A stretch of 64,000 nucleotides of DNA, taken from assembly GCA_029783825.1 (NCBI GenBank), contig JAREIK010000775.1:88794-152793 (forward strand), written 5' to 3'. Positions 30,601-42,560 of the stretch are shown piece after piece. The translations under genes were made by a program, and so were the position numbers. The notes beneath the pieces were generated by a model. That model saw only the letters and a list, made by a program, of their open reading frames with translations, was not told where the DNA came from and ran no database searches. The DNA is from Sapria himalayana. Lineage: Eukaryota; Streptophyta; Magnoliopsida; Malpighiales; Rafflesiaceae. Position 1 is the stretch's first letter. Each line of letters begins with the position of its first letter.

Positions 30601-31800
30601 TCTATCAATCTATCAGTCAATCTTTCTAATTGTGTATCAAACAATTTCACTAGCAATTTGTCTTTATATCTTTATTTATATCATTTAATCTACCTATTTT
30701 AGTATTTGTGTATCAAACTATCTATCTAATTGTGAAATATCTAATTGTATATATATCTTTTATCTTTATGTCTATATATTAAACTATCTAACTACCTATT
30801 AGTCTATTACTCTAATTTTCAATCAATCTATCTGTCTATCTATCTATCTCTTTATGTCTCTATGTGACAATGTTTCTATCTATATATCTATCTATTTCTG
30901 AATCTATCTATCTATCTATCTTATGTATGTTTATCAGTCGATCTATTTATCTATTTATGTTTTTATCTTTCTATCTATCTATATGTCTATTTGTCTATCT
31001 CTCTATGTTTCTTTGAGTCTATATGTATATCTTTCTATCAATTTGTAATTATATTTATCTATCTATATATATAGCTATCTATTTTATTATCTATCAGTCC
31101 ATCAGATTTTTTTCTATTTGTCTATCTAACAATTTAACAAGAAATTAGTCTTTATATTTATCTATCTCTCTACCTACCTACATATTTGACTTTTTGTTTA
31201 TATGTCTTTTTATTTATTTGTCTATTTGTCTATCTATTTATTTATATCTCTATTTATTTATCTATCTATCTATTTATTTATCTATATATCCATTAATCTA
31301 TCTATTTATATATCTATCTGTATATTTATATATCTATCTATTTGTTTATCTATTTATCTATCTATATATATCTAAAATCTATCTATCAGTATAACTATCA
31401 TTTTGTGTAACTATTTAACTTCATATGTATCTATTTATCTATCTATCTATCTATTTGTTTATTTATCTAATTAACTATCTATCTATCTATATGTATGTCA
31501 ATCTATTTGTATATCTATCTATCTATTTGTTTATATATCTATCTATTTGACTATCTGTATATCTTTCTTTTTGTCTTTTTATCTATATTTCTATTTGTTT
31601 GTCGATTTATTTGTCTATCAATTAATCTATGTAATTATCTAACTATATATTTTTCTATATGTTTATTTATCTAACCATCTAACTTTATTTCTATCTATCA
31701 GTATATCAGTCAATTACTATATATATATGTCCATCTATCTAACAATCTCTCTGTCAATTTATCATCTATCTATATATCTATATGTCTATCTGTCTATATG

Positions 31801-31860
31801 TTTATCTATCTATTTATTTGTTTATCTATCTATTTATTTGTTTATCTATCTATTTATTAG
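31801..31860. repeat. 20-bp higher-order repeat within the satellite, three copies
   Basis: Three consecutive 20-bp units TTTATCTATCTATTTATTTG, the last with two differences at its end. Confidence 0.9.
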
Positions 31861-34824
31861 TCTTTCTATCCATATGTCTATATATATATATATCTATATT
31901 TCTATCTATTTGTCTATTTATCTATCTCTCTATATATCTGTCTATTAATCTATTTGTCTACTTATCTATTTATATATTTGTCTATATATCTATCTTTCAA
32001 ACTATCAATCTGCTTATCTATATATTTATCTATCTCTCTATTTTTATAATAGTATTACTCTGTAAGTCTATGAGTCAATCTATCTTTCTATCATTCTATC
32101 TATCTATCTGTCTATCTATCTATATGTTTATCTATCTATCTGTATATATTTTTATCTATATATATTTCTATCTATCTATCTATCTATTAATCAATTTATA
32201 TTTCTATCTGTTTATCTATCGAATTGTCTAACTCTATAATTGTCTATATATAAATCAATCTATCTATCTATCTTTCTATCTATCAAACTATCCAATTACC
32301 TTTTAGTCTATCAGTCAATTTTTCTTTCTGTTCAACTATTTATCTATTTATCTATGTATCTATCTTTATGTCTATCTATTAATTTGTATATCTTTATATA
32401 TGTTTATGTATATATGTGTCTATATATATGTATGCCTATCTATCTATCTATCATACTATTTGCTTATATATCTATCTATTTACCTATCTTTCTATCAATT
32501 TATCTATCTATCTATCTATGTGTTTATCTATCTATATGTCTATCTGTCTATTTGTATATCTTTGTAGCTATCTATATATCTTTCTCTCAATCAATCAATC
32601 AATCTATCTATTTATCACTAAATATGGCCATCTATCTATATGTCTATTTATCTATCTATCTATCTATATATCTATCTACTTATCTATATATCTATCTATC
32701 TATATATATAACTATTTATCTATTCATCTATCTATCTATCTATGTATATCTATCTATATATATATATAAATATCAACATATTTGTCAATCTACATATCTA
32801 TCAGTGTATACTTTTTATCTGTTTATTTTACTATATATCTATCTATTTATTTATTTGACTATCTATATGTCTATCTGTCTATATGTTGATATATCTATCT
32901 ATCTATTTATTTATTTATCTATCTTCAATATTTCTATCTATTCTATTTCTATCTATATATCTATCTAACTATCTATATATTAATCTAAATGTCTATCTAT
33001 TGATCAATCTATCTATTTATCTATCTATTTGTCTATGTATTTATTTACTATTTGTCTATCTATTTATCTAGCTATCTATCTATCTTTCTTTCTTTTTTAT
33101 CAATCTTTCTATATGTCTATTAGTCTATTTATCTTTATATCTATCAATCTATATATTTATCCATATATCTATCCATATATCTATATATCTATATATCTAT
33201 ATTTCTATCATTCTATCTGCCTATCTCTATATCTATCTATTTTAAAATATGTCAACCTATCTGCATAGCTGTATGTTGATCTATATCTAAATCGATCAGT
33301 TTATGTGTCTATCTATCTATCTATTTGTCTGTCTTTCTTTGTGTCTATCTTTCTATCTGACTATCTATCTATCGCCATATCTATATATCTTTCTACATAT
33401 TTTTAATGTGTCTATTTATTTTATCTATTTATCTGGCTATCTATCTATTTATCTATCTATGTACCTATATGTCTATCTATCTAACTATCTGTCTATATAT
33501 CTATCTATCTATCTATCTATCTAACTATCTATCTATCAATGACTATATATTTATCTAACAATTTGTAAATCTATCTATTTATTAATCTATATATCTATCT
33601 ATATATCTTTATGTCTATCTATCTATCCTCCTATCTCTTTATATTTCTATATGTCTCTTTGTCGATTCTACTATCATTTTATATATCTATCTATCTATGT
33701 GTTAATCTCTCTAAATGTACATATATCTATCTATCTAATTGTAAATTTATCTATCTATCTATTTTTATATCTATTTATCTATCTATCTATCTAACAATCT
33801 ATCTATTTATTTGTTTGTGTCGATCTATCTATCTGTATGTATATCTATCTATCAATCAAGTTGTTTATTAATCTATTAGTTTATCTATTTATCTTTCTAT
33901 TTATATTTCTATTTGCTATCTATCTATATATCTATCTAGGTATCTATCTATCTATTTGTCTATCTATTTGTATATCTATTTATATGACCATCTGTTTATT
34001 TGTTTTTTTATCTAAATATGTTTATGTCAATATATTTATCTAACTATCTATATATTGAAATATCTTACTATCTTTCTGTATGTCTATCTATCAATCAATT
34101 TTTCAATCTATCTATTTTTATATCTGTCTATCTTTTTATCTATATGTCTATTTATCTATTTGTCTGTCTGTTTATCTATCTATCTATCTATCTGTATGTC
34201 TATTTATTTGTCTATCTATCTATATATCTAGTTGTTTATCTTTTAATCTGTCAATTTGTCTAAATGTCTATCTTTCTATATATCTATCTAACTATCTAAC
34301 TATCTTTCTATCTATCAGTCTATTAGTATATCAATTAATCTATCTTTTTGTTTATATATATATATATATATATATATCTACCTATCTATCTATCTATCTG
34401 GTTATCAACTTTTTTCCTCTATATATCTATCTATCTATGTGTATATCTATCTATATATCTACCTATGTGCTTATCTGTCTATCTATTTATTCTTGTATCT
34501 ATCTTTATATCTATTTAACTATCTATCTATTTATTTGATTATTTATCAGTCAATAAATCAATCTATCTTATGTCTATCTATCTATCTATTTGTATTTTTG
34601 TTTAATTATATATTTTTCTATTTATCTTTCTTTCTATTGTCTTATCTATCGATCAACTTACCTATATATTTATTTGTCTATCTATCTATTTGTCTATTTG
34701 TTTATCTATCTATCTTTCTATATATCATGTCATTTTCTATATGTGTCTATCTATCAATCTATCTATCTATTTAGTTGTCTATCTTTCAATATGTCTATTT
34801 TCTATTTTTTTATATGCATATCTT

Positions 34825-34855
<31 letters not shown>

Positions 34856-35118
34856 GGTTGTCTATGTGTCTTTGTATCTATTTAGTTATCTAACTTTTTT
34901 TATATATTTCTATTTATCCATCTATCTATATATGTGTCTATATGTCAATCTGTATATCTTGCTATATGTCTATCTATCTATCTATTTATAAATCTTTCTT
35001 TCTATATGTCTATGCTTATATGTATTTATCTTTCTATTTGTTGATAAATTTATTTATCAATATATATATATATATACATAAATATTTTTATCTATCTATC
35101 CATATGTCTATATGTTTA

Positions 35119-35370
35119 CTCTACAAGAAAAATCCCAAATAACTAGGTAAAATTCCCTAGCTAAATGGGGGTTTTCTGTCACTAAAGTGGATATAACAAT
35201 GGTTTAACAATGCAACTTTTCACAATCTAAAGTGTTTGTCACAAAAATTAATTAGTAAATATATTCCCTAGCAAAATTAGCGAGTGAAAATTCCCTCACT
35301 AAATTAGTGAAGGAATATTCCTTAGTTAAATTAGTGAGGGAAAAAATCTCTAGCTATTTTAATTCCATAA
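35119..35370. repeat. Left terminal and subterminal repeats of the outer CACTA
   Basis: Terminal CTCTACAAGAAAAAT followed by several copies of CCCTAGCTAAAT / CTCACTAAATTAGTGA type motifs in both orientations. The same organisation is seen at 40146-40600. Confidence 0.8.
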
Positions 35371-35592
35371 ATATTTTCACATTTTTAATTTTTTACATTA
35401 AATTTAATTACATATTTTTAAATTTTTATATTAAATTTAATAAAAACTTAAACTATTTTGATACAATATGTTACAAAGTTAAAACAAAAACATAACAAAA
35501 CTTGATTATATTTTATTCTTCATCAATGTATCTAATGACAGTACATAAACTATAATCTGTTCGTGAAATTGATGTTACTTTCTCTCCCACAA
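35370..35592. repeat. Conserved internal CACTA segment, copy 1 of 3
   Basis: AT-rich stretch ending in ATCAATGTATCTAATGACAG, CATAAACTATAATCTG and TTTCTCTCCCAC. Close relatives occur at 40607-40870 and 41931-42170 in the nested element. It is family-specific backbone rather than captured host sequence, and the captured kinesin-like exon joins it at about 35593. Confidence 0.7.
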
Positions 35593-35772
35593 CTCCTCAA
35601 AATCTGCATACTGTTCTAGCACCCGAGCATGTCCCTCCATTACCATCTACATTGCTTCCTTTAGTTCTATTCTACATTTCCTCTCTACCTCTAACTTCTT
35701 CTTCCTTTTATCTGCCAATGCTCTTTTTGTATCTAGCTGCTCTTCCAACAACACTTTTTTTAACCTTGCGAT
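35593..35772 (-). pseudogene. Kinesin-12-like coiled-coil tail fragment
   Basis: On the - strand an exon begins after a CAG acceptor at 35773-35775. It reads IARLKKVLLEEQLDTKRAL, then a Lys/Glu-rich heptad-like stretch to ELKEAM, an in-frame TAG (35647-35649), then MVMEGHARVLEQYADFEE. The motif MEGHARxLEQYADLEEKH is known from the coiled-coil tails of plant kinesin-12-type proteins (phragmoplast motors), and this fragment stops exactly within it. At GAGGAG (35593-35598) the sequence changes to CACTA backbone, which itself contains GGAGGAG at that place, so the capture joint may lie in microhomology. The stop and truncation exclude function. The homology is recalled, not searched, and another coiled-coil gene is possible. 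Confidence 0.55.
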
Positions 35773-35921
35773 CTGTTGCATGTATGTATACTTGTGCATG
35801 TATGTATGTGCATGTGTGTCTGTGTAAACACACACACACATGTACTTTCATGCAAATACACATACCATCAAAGACAATAGAAAAAATAATCTAGCGCTTA
35901 AAAAACACACATATAGGTCTC

Positions 35922-36510
35922 TCAGGCATGGTCAGCATCTGCTAGTTCTTTGTCCTCTGGTACTCCACACAAATAAACAAAATAATTACACTTGCATATG
36001 GAGTATAACATACTACATTTACAAACCAAAAAAAGAACAAAATACAATGCCTCTGATAAATAGATTGACTAGCACATGCAACACAAACTGCCAATTGCTA
36101 GAAAATTCACACAATGAGATAATCATGAGCTTATTTTTAAATTATCAAATCAAGATATTTTCAAGATTTCCTGTGAATTGCCCATCAACATATTCTTCTT
36201 TGTTTCCTAGCTTCACTCATCAGTCCATGGTTAATTATAAGAAAGTTAGAAAGTGCCAAACAAAAGGGAAATGGAAGTTGAAATGATAACAGGCTGTGTG
36301 GTATTGAATTTTTGCACACCTGTAGGTTCACATAGGAATCCACTTAAGCAAAGAAACTTGAAAGAAACCAAAAAAATTATAAAAAAATGCATTGCACAAG
36401 AAAAGAACGCAAGGTAGCTCACCTTTGTTTTCTATTCCCCACTTGAGTTTTACAATTACCGTCTTCATAGTCAAGTTGTTAAGAAAATGCTTGAGATTAA
36501 CAGAGATGGT
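35922..36510 (-). pseudogene. SmF: snRNP Sm protein F (SmF) gene fragment, copy 2
   Basis: A four-exon SmF gene piece on the - strand. The exon at 36510-36423 follows an ATTGCAG acceptor and reads TISVNLKHFLNNLTMKTVI, then VKLKWGIENK, with a GTGAG donor. This matches the plant SmF start (TIPVNPKPFLNNLTGKPVIV). The exon at 36356-36320 contains TAA (36344-36346) then VDSYVNLQ and a GTGTG donor. The exon at about 36210-36146 reads LGNKEEYVDGQFTGNLENIL. The last exon at about 35966-35922 reads GVPEDKELADADHA and ends with TGA. Codons missing from SmF and the nonsense change show it is inactive. The retained introns show DNA-level capture, not retroposition. The Sm1/Sm2 fold residues are largely present, so identity is firm. 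Confidence 0.88.
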
Positions 36511-37874
36511 CTGCAATATTCAATAATAAAAAAACTAATAAACAATACTATCATGCACGCATGCATCAGATAATTCTCTACATTTACTTAAAAATGCATA
36601 AACATGTATATATGAAATATACATGCATACAGCAAGAATATAGTATAACTATATGTGTCTAATCACATACATGCACACACACACATGCACACACTATTTT
36701 TCGATCTTCTCATATTTTTTTTATCTTGTCTATATATAACACCTTTCTAGTTCAACTTAATCATTGATGTATGGAAATGGTCATTACCAAAAATCACACA
36801 ACCTAAAATAAATATAATATACTTGATGAATATCCTCATACAAACAATGCCCTTATATACCATGTAATTTTTATTAGGGCAACTCTTAGGATGAATAACC
36901 TCAATATCACTCTCGAAGTGTACTTGTGTGTGCCAGGCATGCCTCAATGTGTATGACATGCTAATTCTTCCTCAAAAAAGCTATCAATAGAATAACATAT
37001 CAATTGATAAAGTAGAGAACATGGCACCCAGCAAAACATAAGCAATATCGCATCATGCTCATCAATAAGATAATTATATATAATATATATGTACATATAA
37101 TATTATAGTGTATATGTATATATAGTAAGTATATATGTACATATAATACTATAGTGTATTATATGTATATATACTAAGTATATATGTACATATATATTAT
37201 AGTATATATACATACACACTATAGTATATATGGATGTCTTATAGATATAGCACAGTAGGTATAGATATAGATATAGAACAACAGGTAAAGTATTATCCCT
37301 TTTATACTTCACAAAGAAGGCACAAACCATCACTATCAACATTAATAAGAAATAAGAATCTTATTTAAATTTTCAAAAATATATCTAAAATCTCTTATAG
37401 GAAAACTTAGAAGACAAGCAATGAGCCAGGGTTGGCGCATGATTGTTCGCACCCTACCTCCCCGCAACCAGAATTCTCTCCTGGTCCCAAGGTCTATAAG
37501 GGGGTTGCTCTACCCCGCCACCCTCCATAGCACCATGCTTTTGTGTGGCTTTTTTAGAACATTTTTTCCCCTCTCTATGTGCTTGCACCATTGATTTTAA
37601 TTGCTTAGCTTTTTTGTATTAGTCCATCAACCCTATAGCTTCTTCTGTCATATGGTTCCTTACTTAGTTAGAAGCAAGGACCATCACTTCATAGTATGTA
37701 TCAACATAACTATAGAACAAATTAATATGCACTCCATCAAAATAATATGCACTATATAAAAACAATATGCACTCCAAAAAAATAATTCATATTCAAAGAA
37801 AAAATGAGGAACAAAACTTCAAAAATTAGCTGTTTTTTCTTCCAAATATTAAAAAAAAATTGCCTGTGCAATTC
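36511..37874. other. Interior of the outer CACTA without a recognised gene
   Basis: This stretch holds a palindromic TATATACGTA-type block (about 37075-37235) and a GC-richer stretch (about 37430-37560, around GGGGGTTGCTCTACCCC) that I could not assign. It resembles neither the CACTA backbone nor a tRNA I can fold by eye. A 70-codon - strand open frame at 36747-36959 has no motif I recognise. Confidence 0.6.
37075..37235. repeat. Palindromic TATATGTACATATA-type repeat block
   Basis: Repeated ATATGTACATATAATACTAT and GTATATATACTAAGTATATA-like near-palindromes, the same family as the blocks in island 1 and the nested CACTA. Confidence 0.75.
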
Positions 37875-38445
37875 GCATAGTGGTATGGGAATGCCAAAGA
37901 TATCCATGTCATTGCTATTGATGACCATGTCCAAGCATTTCTTTGGAGCTTTCAAACATGGAATAAGAATGGAGTTTGGATCCTTTGGTTTCCATGGTTT
38001 CTCTAGTTTTGATTTTCTTGGTGGATACCCACTTTGCTTTCTCTTTGTTTGGCCATCTTGTTCATCATGGCTTGGTTGATCGATCTTACAAATCCTTTCA
38101 TCTTGCAAAGAATCATGTAGGTGTAGAATCTACATTGGTTGAGCTCCATAAGTTTCTCTGAGAATAGGATAAGAAGCATTTGGAGGTATCATGTTCATAA
38201 ACTTATCTCTTTGGTTTATCCAGCCATTTCTCATATAATCTAGTGTAAGAGAGGTATTGGAGACAATGCATTCGTGGGGATGGAATGAATTTTTGGCATT
38301 AACGATAAAGTTTTAAAGAACAGGTCCCGATAAGAAAGGCTTTAGTGTTGTGGTCTCCCACACTAGGTATCAGTTGCAGACCATGATGCCCCTTGAAACA
38401 TGGCTCGTAATAGCCCCAGTTCCTCATGTTCAGCATGTCATCATC
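37875..38445 (-). pseudogene. BPC: BASIC PENTACYSTEINE (BPC, GAGA-binding) gene fragment
   Basis: BPC proteins are plant-only GAGA-repeat-binding transcription factors. The - strand from 38445 reads DDDMLNMRNWGYYEPCFKG then HHGLQLIPSVGDHNTKAF, matching the conserved BPC N-terminus (NMRNWGYYEP..KGHLGLQLM). After a frameshift near 38325 it resumes NAKNSFHPHECIVSN, LDYMRNGWINQRDKFMNM, an in-frame TAG at 38130-38132, then RKSKLEKPWKPKDPN and CLDMVINSNDMDIFGIPIP. This is the BPC basic region leading into the pentacysteine domain. Homology ends at about 37875 with IPIPLC, at the first Cys of that domain, so the DNA-binding part is absent. No intron lies inside, as in most BPC coding regions. Identification is firm; the paralogue is unknown. 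Confidence 0.9.
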
Positions 38446-38887
38446 CTTGAAACTATGAACATGCAAGAGAAGGAGATTAAGCAGAATGAACACATTTAAT
38501 TGAATTTCATTAGAAATCATTATGATAATTAACAATTCAATAGTTTAATTCCACTAATTAATGATAAAATGTAGTCACGAGTCTAATCAGCAACAACACA
38601 TAATCATACGAAATAAGAGTGTCAAGAACAAACTTGAAAACATATTATTTCAATATATTAAATAAAAATTGAAGTGAGTGATAATTTAATAAAAAAATAT
38701 TTGGTATAAAATAGCTAATAAAGATAGTACATATTAATGCCGAGGTCTTTTTCAGCTTAACTAGATTGATGACCACGAAATTTCAACAAATATCTAAATG
38801 ATCGCCAGTAATGATGTTTGGAGAGAGTGAAAGAAAGAAGGAAAAAATAAAGTATTTCAGAATGCATGAAAAGATAATATAAGTTTA
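38446..38887. other. Spacer between the BPC and kinase fragments
   Basis: AT-rich sequence with no recognised coding or repeat content. It may be intron or flank carried over with the neighbouring fragments. Confidence 0.5.
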
Positions 38888-39072
38888 GCCTCTTTTTGAT
38901 CCAGCAGGGATCAGTAAAGATGGAACCCATCCATAGGAAGGACCGTGGCAATGTCTAATGGCTTCAAATTAGAAAATGAGGCTGTGTCTGCGTGGGACCA
39001 TTTATTCGTGCATCTCACAACTTCAGAAGCTAACGTGTTCTTCCCAACACCAGGAGGACCAACCAAGTCTTT
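38888..39072 (-). pseudogene. P-loop (uridine-kinase-like) kinase gene fragment
   Basis: The - strand from about 39072 reads LVGPPGVGKNTLASEVV, a Walker A loop (GxxGxGKx, with Asn in place of the usual Ser), then a variable linker, then IATVLPMDGFHLY, a TGA (38911-38913) and SLLD. This order matches plant P-loop kinases of the uridine/pantothenate-kinase-like group (GPPGAGKST ... VAIVLPMDGFHLYRSQLD). The rest of the enzyme is missing and the nonsense codon follows HLY. It is the rightmost captured piece recognised in the outer CACTA and lies on the same strand as the others. The group assignment is fairly sure; the substrate is not. Confidence 0.7.
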
Positions 39073-39159
39073 TGTTGGTTCTAGTGGTAATCAAAAGAGT
39101 GTAATATTATCATTTGAAAAATATCATATGGTAATCTATTATTAAATTAGTTGGAAAAC

Positions 39160-39930
39160 TCCAAATTAAAATTTTGATGGTATTATGTCCGTAGTTATTA
39201 ATAGATTTAATCCATTTACTAAAATTTTATTGGTAAAATATTTTTTTAGTTATAATAGTCATCATAAACTATTAATAGGTTATTAATATATTTTTTTAGT
39301 TATATATAGTCATCATAAACTATTTTACATATAGTTATAAATATAGTTACATATAATTATACATAGTAATATATAGTTATATATATAGTTTTAGAAAGTT
39401 ATATATAGTTATATGTTATTATCCTTTTATTTATAAAAGTAGTTATACAAATAGTAAAAGACAATTATTAATAGTTATATATTCTTATACCTCTAATATA
39501 TTTAGTTATAAATATAGGTATATATAATTATATTTAATTATACATATAGTTATAAATATGTATGTAGTTAAAGATATAGTTATATATAACATTTTTATAG
39601 TTATACATATAGTAAAATACAAATATATATAGTTATATATTATTATACACATGATATATTTTGTTAAAAATATAGTTATATAGAATTACACTTATAGTTA
39701 TAAAATATTATATAGTTAAAAAAATAGTTAAAAATATAGTTATAAAAAAGTTTAAATAGTTATTAATATAGTTAAATATAGTTATAAAGAGTTTATATAG
39801 TTATACAAATATTTATAAATAGTTATACATATATAGTTAAGCATATAGTTATATATATATTGTTATAACTTTTAATTAAATTATAGTTACATGTGTGATT
39901 GCACACATAGTTATGTATTTTTATTATTAT
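39160..39930. repeat. Degenerate ATAGTTATA tandem repeat
   Basis: About 770 bases dominated by loosely spaced ATAGTTATA / ATATAGTTATA units with variable spacers (TATAGTTACATATAATTATA and similar). It is distinct from the TCTA satellite and from the palindromic ACGTA family. Confidence 0.85.
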
Positions 39931-40145
39931 TTTTTTGCAACAATATCAATGACACAATTGGTTTCTTTTCAAATATGAACCATCAAAATTAAACAAACGA
40001 TCAAAACTAAATTGAATATTACAAGTGTATTTATCCAATAGTTACCAAGATTTAGTTCCATTCCAAAAAACATCGATATACTGGATTATTTAGACAGATT
40101 CTTATACATCTTCATATTTAACATGTATTTTGTATGTTCAGTACA

Positions 40146-40606
40146 CACTACAAGAAAAATCACTTTTAGCTAGGGACAATTCCCTAGCTAAATGAGTGAT
40201 TTTCATCGCTAAATGAGATATATCGATGGATTACCGATGGATAGCTCCCCTATCTAAAGTGATTTTCGCTAAAAAAGGCAAATTTCCTAACTAAATTAGC
40301 AAGCTAAATGAGATTTTCCATCGCTAAACGAAAATAATGACGGAAGAATCTCATGCTAACGTGCTGGTCGATTAATTTTAGCGATAGCAATAGTCCCTGG
40401 CTAAATAAATTTAGCGACAGAAAATCCATTGCTACTTTTAAGACTTCCCTAGCAAAATAAGATAGGGAAAATTCTCTAGCTAAATTAGCAATCGATTTAT
40501 CCCTTGCTAATTTAGCAATGGATTTATCCCTTGCTAATTTAGCAATGGATTTATCCCTTGCTAATTTAGCAAGTGATTTTTCCCTAGTAATTTTAATTTC
40601 ATAAAT
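40146..40606. repeat. Left subterminal repeats of the nested CACTA
   Basis: The element end is followed by a dense mixture of TAGCTAGGGA and TCGCTAAAT motifs, then three tandem copies of a unit containing TTAGCAATGGATTTATCCCT at about 40480-40565. Confidence 0.85.
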
Positions 40607-41280
40607 AATTTCTGAATTTAATTTATTTTAAAATTGTTTAATTAAATAATATTATATTTTTATATCAAATTGAAAAAAAATTAAAACTATAAATAATTTA
40701 TAAAAAACAAAAAATAAAATCATTTAATATCTTATTCAATATATTACATAATTGAAACAATAAAATAACAAAATTTTTATTAGTCATATTTATCAATGTA
40801 TCTACCGATAGTGCATAAAGTATAATATATCCATTCATTGACGTTGTTTTCTCTCCCTTTACTCCTCCGATCATTATTTTTCTACTGCGACAAAGTTGTC
40901 CGAGTCACTGCACGTAATGTCTAGTGAAAAATCACATCACTTATAAAAGCTTTGTATGAGGAACAATGCAGTATCATATCTATAAGAAATTTAAACCACT
41001 CAGTCAAATTAAAAAAAAGTTATGTTTTGATACATATATAATTCTGCAGTATATATGTAAATATATACTCGCATTTTACTCATACATATATTAATGATAT
41101 ATATGTACATTAAAAAATAGTAGAATTATGTGTACATATAAATTGAGTACAAATATACTCAATATATACGTACATAAAATACTACAGTATTATATGTACG
41201 TATATACTGGCTTAATTCATACGTATATACTATCTTTATTCGTACGTATATACCTCATTTGGTGTTGTTACTGTTGCTCC
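40607..41280. repeat. Duplicated internal segment, first copy
   Basis: CACTA backbone (ATCAATGTATCTACCGATAG, CATAAAGTATAATATATCC) followed by a palindromic ACGTATATAC block at about 41035-41255. The whole arrangement recurs at 41931-42560 with numerous substitutions. Its 5' part is also found at 35370-35592. Confidence 0.8.
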
Positions 41281-41790
41281 CACCTCCGCTCATGCCATTG
41301 CTGCTGTTATTGCTGTCGCAGCCAATACCATTGCTACTATCGCCGCTGCCACCGCCAATGCTACTGTATCTGATGTTGCTGGCCGCTGTAGTGGCCGCCG
41401 CCGCTGCCCCCGCTGCCGGTGCTGCCGTTGCATGACGCTGCCGCCGCTGCCCTTGTTGTTGGTGCTACCATTGCTTCCACTGCTGCCACTGCTACCACTG
41501 TCATCATTACTGCCATTGTCGCGTCTACCGCTACTACCGTCGTAGCTTCCGGTGTAGCTGCTGCTATAGGCACTATCCCTGCCTCCGATGCTGCCACTCA
41601 CGCCGTTGCCACTCCCGCCGCTGTTGCCGCTGTCGCTCCCGCCACTACTACCACCACTGTGGCCCCCGCCTCTACCTCTATTATAGCACCCAGCGACGCC
41701 ACTACCGTGACCACCTCTACTGCCACTGCCGCTTATGCTACCACTGTTGCCATCGCTACCGCCACTTTTACTGCTACTGCTACTTATAAT
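41265..41790. repeat. GC-rich degenerate trinucleotide block
   Basis: About 520 bases of imperfect GCY/ACY trinucleotides (GCTGCCACCGCT-type), by far the most GC-rich stretch of the window. Both strands are open for more than 75 codons and would encode Ala/Thr/Val (+) or Ser/Gly and Ala (-) low-complexity protein. I treat it as an expanded microsatellite, not a gene. It lies between the two copies of a duplicated CACTA segment. Confidence 0.85.
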
Positions 41791-41930
41791 AAGTTTTTAC
41801 ATGCCTATAATAGGCTAAAACTCTACACACAAAATTCGGAGGCACACAAACATTTTTACAAGTATATAAAAATAGTTATTATAGACATGAACAAACACAA
41901 ATTAAAGTAGATTGTCATACAGCTTAAACT

Positions 41931-42560
41931 AAAATTTAATTAAATAATTTAATATTTTTAAATTAAATATAATAAAAACAAAGCTATAAATAAAAATTTT
42001 AAATTAAACAAAAAAATTCATTTAATACCTTATTTTAATACAATATTTTAAATAACTAAAACAAAAAATAACAAAAATTATAATACATCTTATTAATCAA
42101 TGTATCTATCAACTGTGCATAAAGTATAATCTATCAATGCATTGATATTGCTTTCTCTCCATTTACTCCTCCGATCACCAACTTTTCCACTACAAAAATG
42201 TTATCCGAGTCACGGTGCATCATGTTTCTTTAAATATGTCTTCACTTATACAAACTTCATATGGGAAACAATGTTGTACCATATATGTAAGAAATTTAAA
42301 CCACCAAATCAAATCAAAATAAAAAAAACTATGTTTTGATAAATTATATTACTGTAGTAAATATGTACAAATATACTAACATTTCACTCGTACATATATT
42401 ACTGCAATATAAGTACATATAAACTGCAATATTATGCGTACATATATACTGAGTATATATATATACTCAGTATATATGTACATAAAATACTATAGTATTA
42501 TATGTATGTATATACTGACTATATACGTACGTATATACCGCATTGTTGTCGTTGCTACTA
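41931..42560. repeat. Duplicated internal segment, second copy
   Basis: Aligns with 40607-41280: the AT-rich start, ATCAATGTATCTATCAACTG, CATAAAGTATAATCTATC, the palindromic ACGTATATAC block (about 42345-42540), and an end in CGCATTGTTGTCGTTGCTAC against TCATTTGGTGTTGTTACTG. It may be a truncated left part of a third CACTA copy. Confidence 0.8.

Larger units (their letters stand above)
14701..35118 (+). repeat. Degenerate TCTA/GATA satellite, array C (20 kb)
   Basis: The longest uninterrupted satellite block, all with TCTA on the + strand. TTTG/TTTA and TATA variants dominate. Pure TA runs sit at about 18695-18723, 20343-20389, 22352-22379, 24539-24598, 27627-27651, 34356-34377 and 34830-34854. 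Local higher-order tandem copies occur at 15861-15979 (40-bp unit) and 31801-31860 (20-bp unit). I see no non-satellite sequence longer than a few tens of bases and no gene. Confidence 0.97.

Noticed and set aside
1..35118. Dozens of + strand open frames of 60-250 codons rich in Ser, Ile, Tyr, Leu
   Set aside because: TCT ATC TAT CTA contains no stop in any frame, so any TCTA array is open on that strand. The proteins are plain translations of the tetramer, with no domain and no codon bias.
37430..37560. GC-richer stretch considered as a tRNA gene or tRNA-derived SINE
   Set aside because: No cloverleaf or convincing A and B boxes could be traced by eye; left unassigned.
41290..41910. Ala/Thr-rich open frame (+) and Ser/Gly- and Ala-rich frames (-) of 78-163 codons
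   Set aside because: They derive from a degenerate trinucleotide repeat, open on both strands, and have no domain features.
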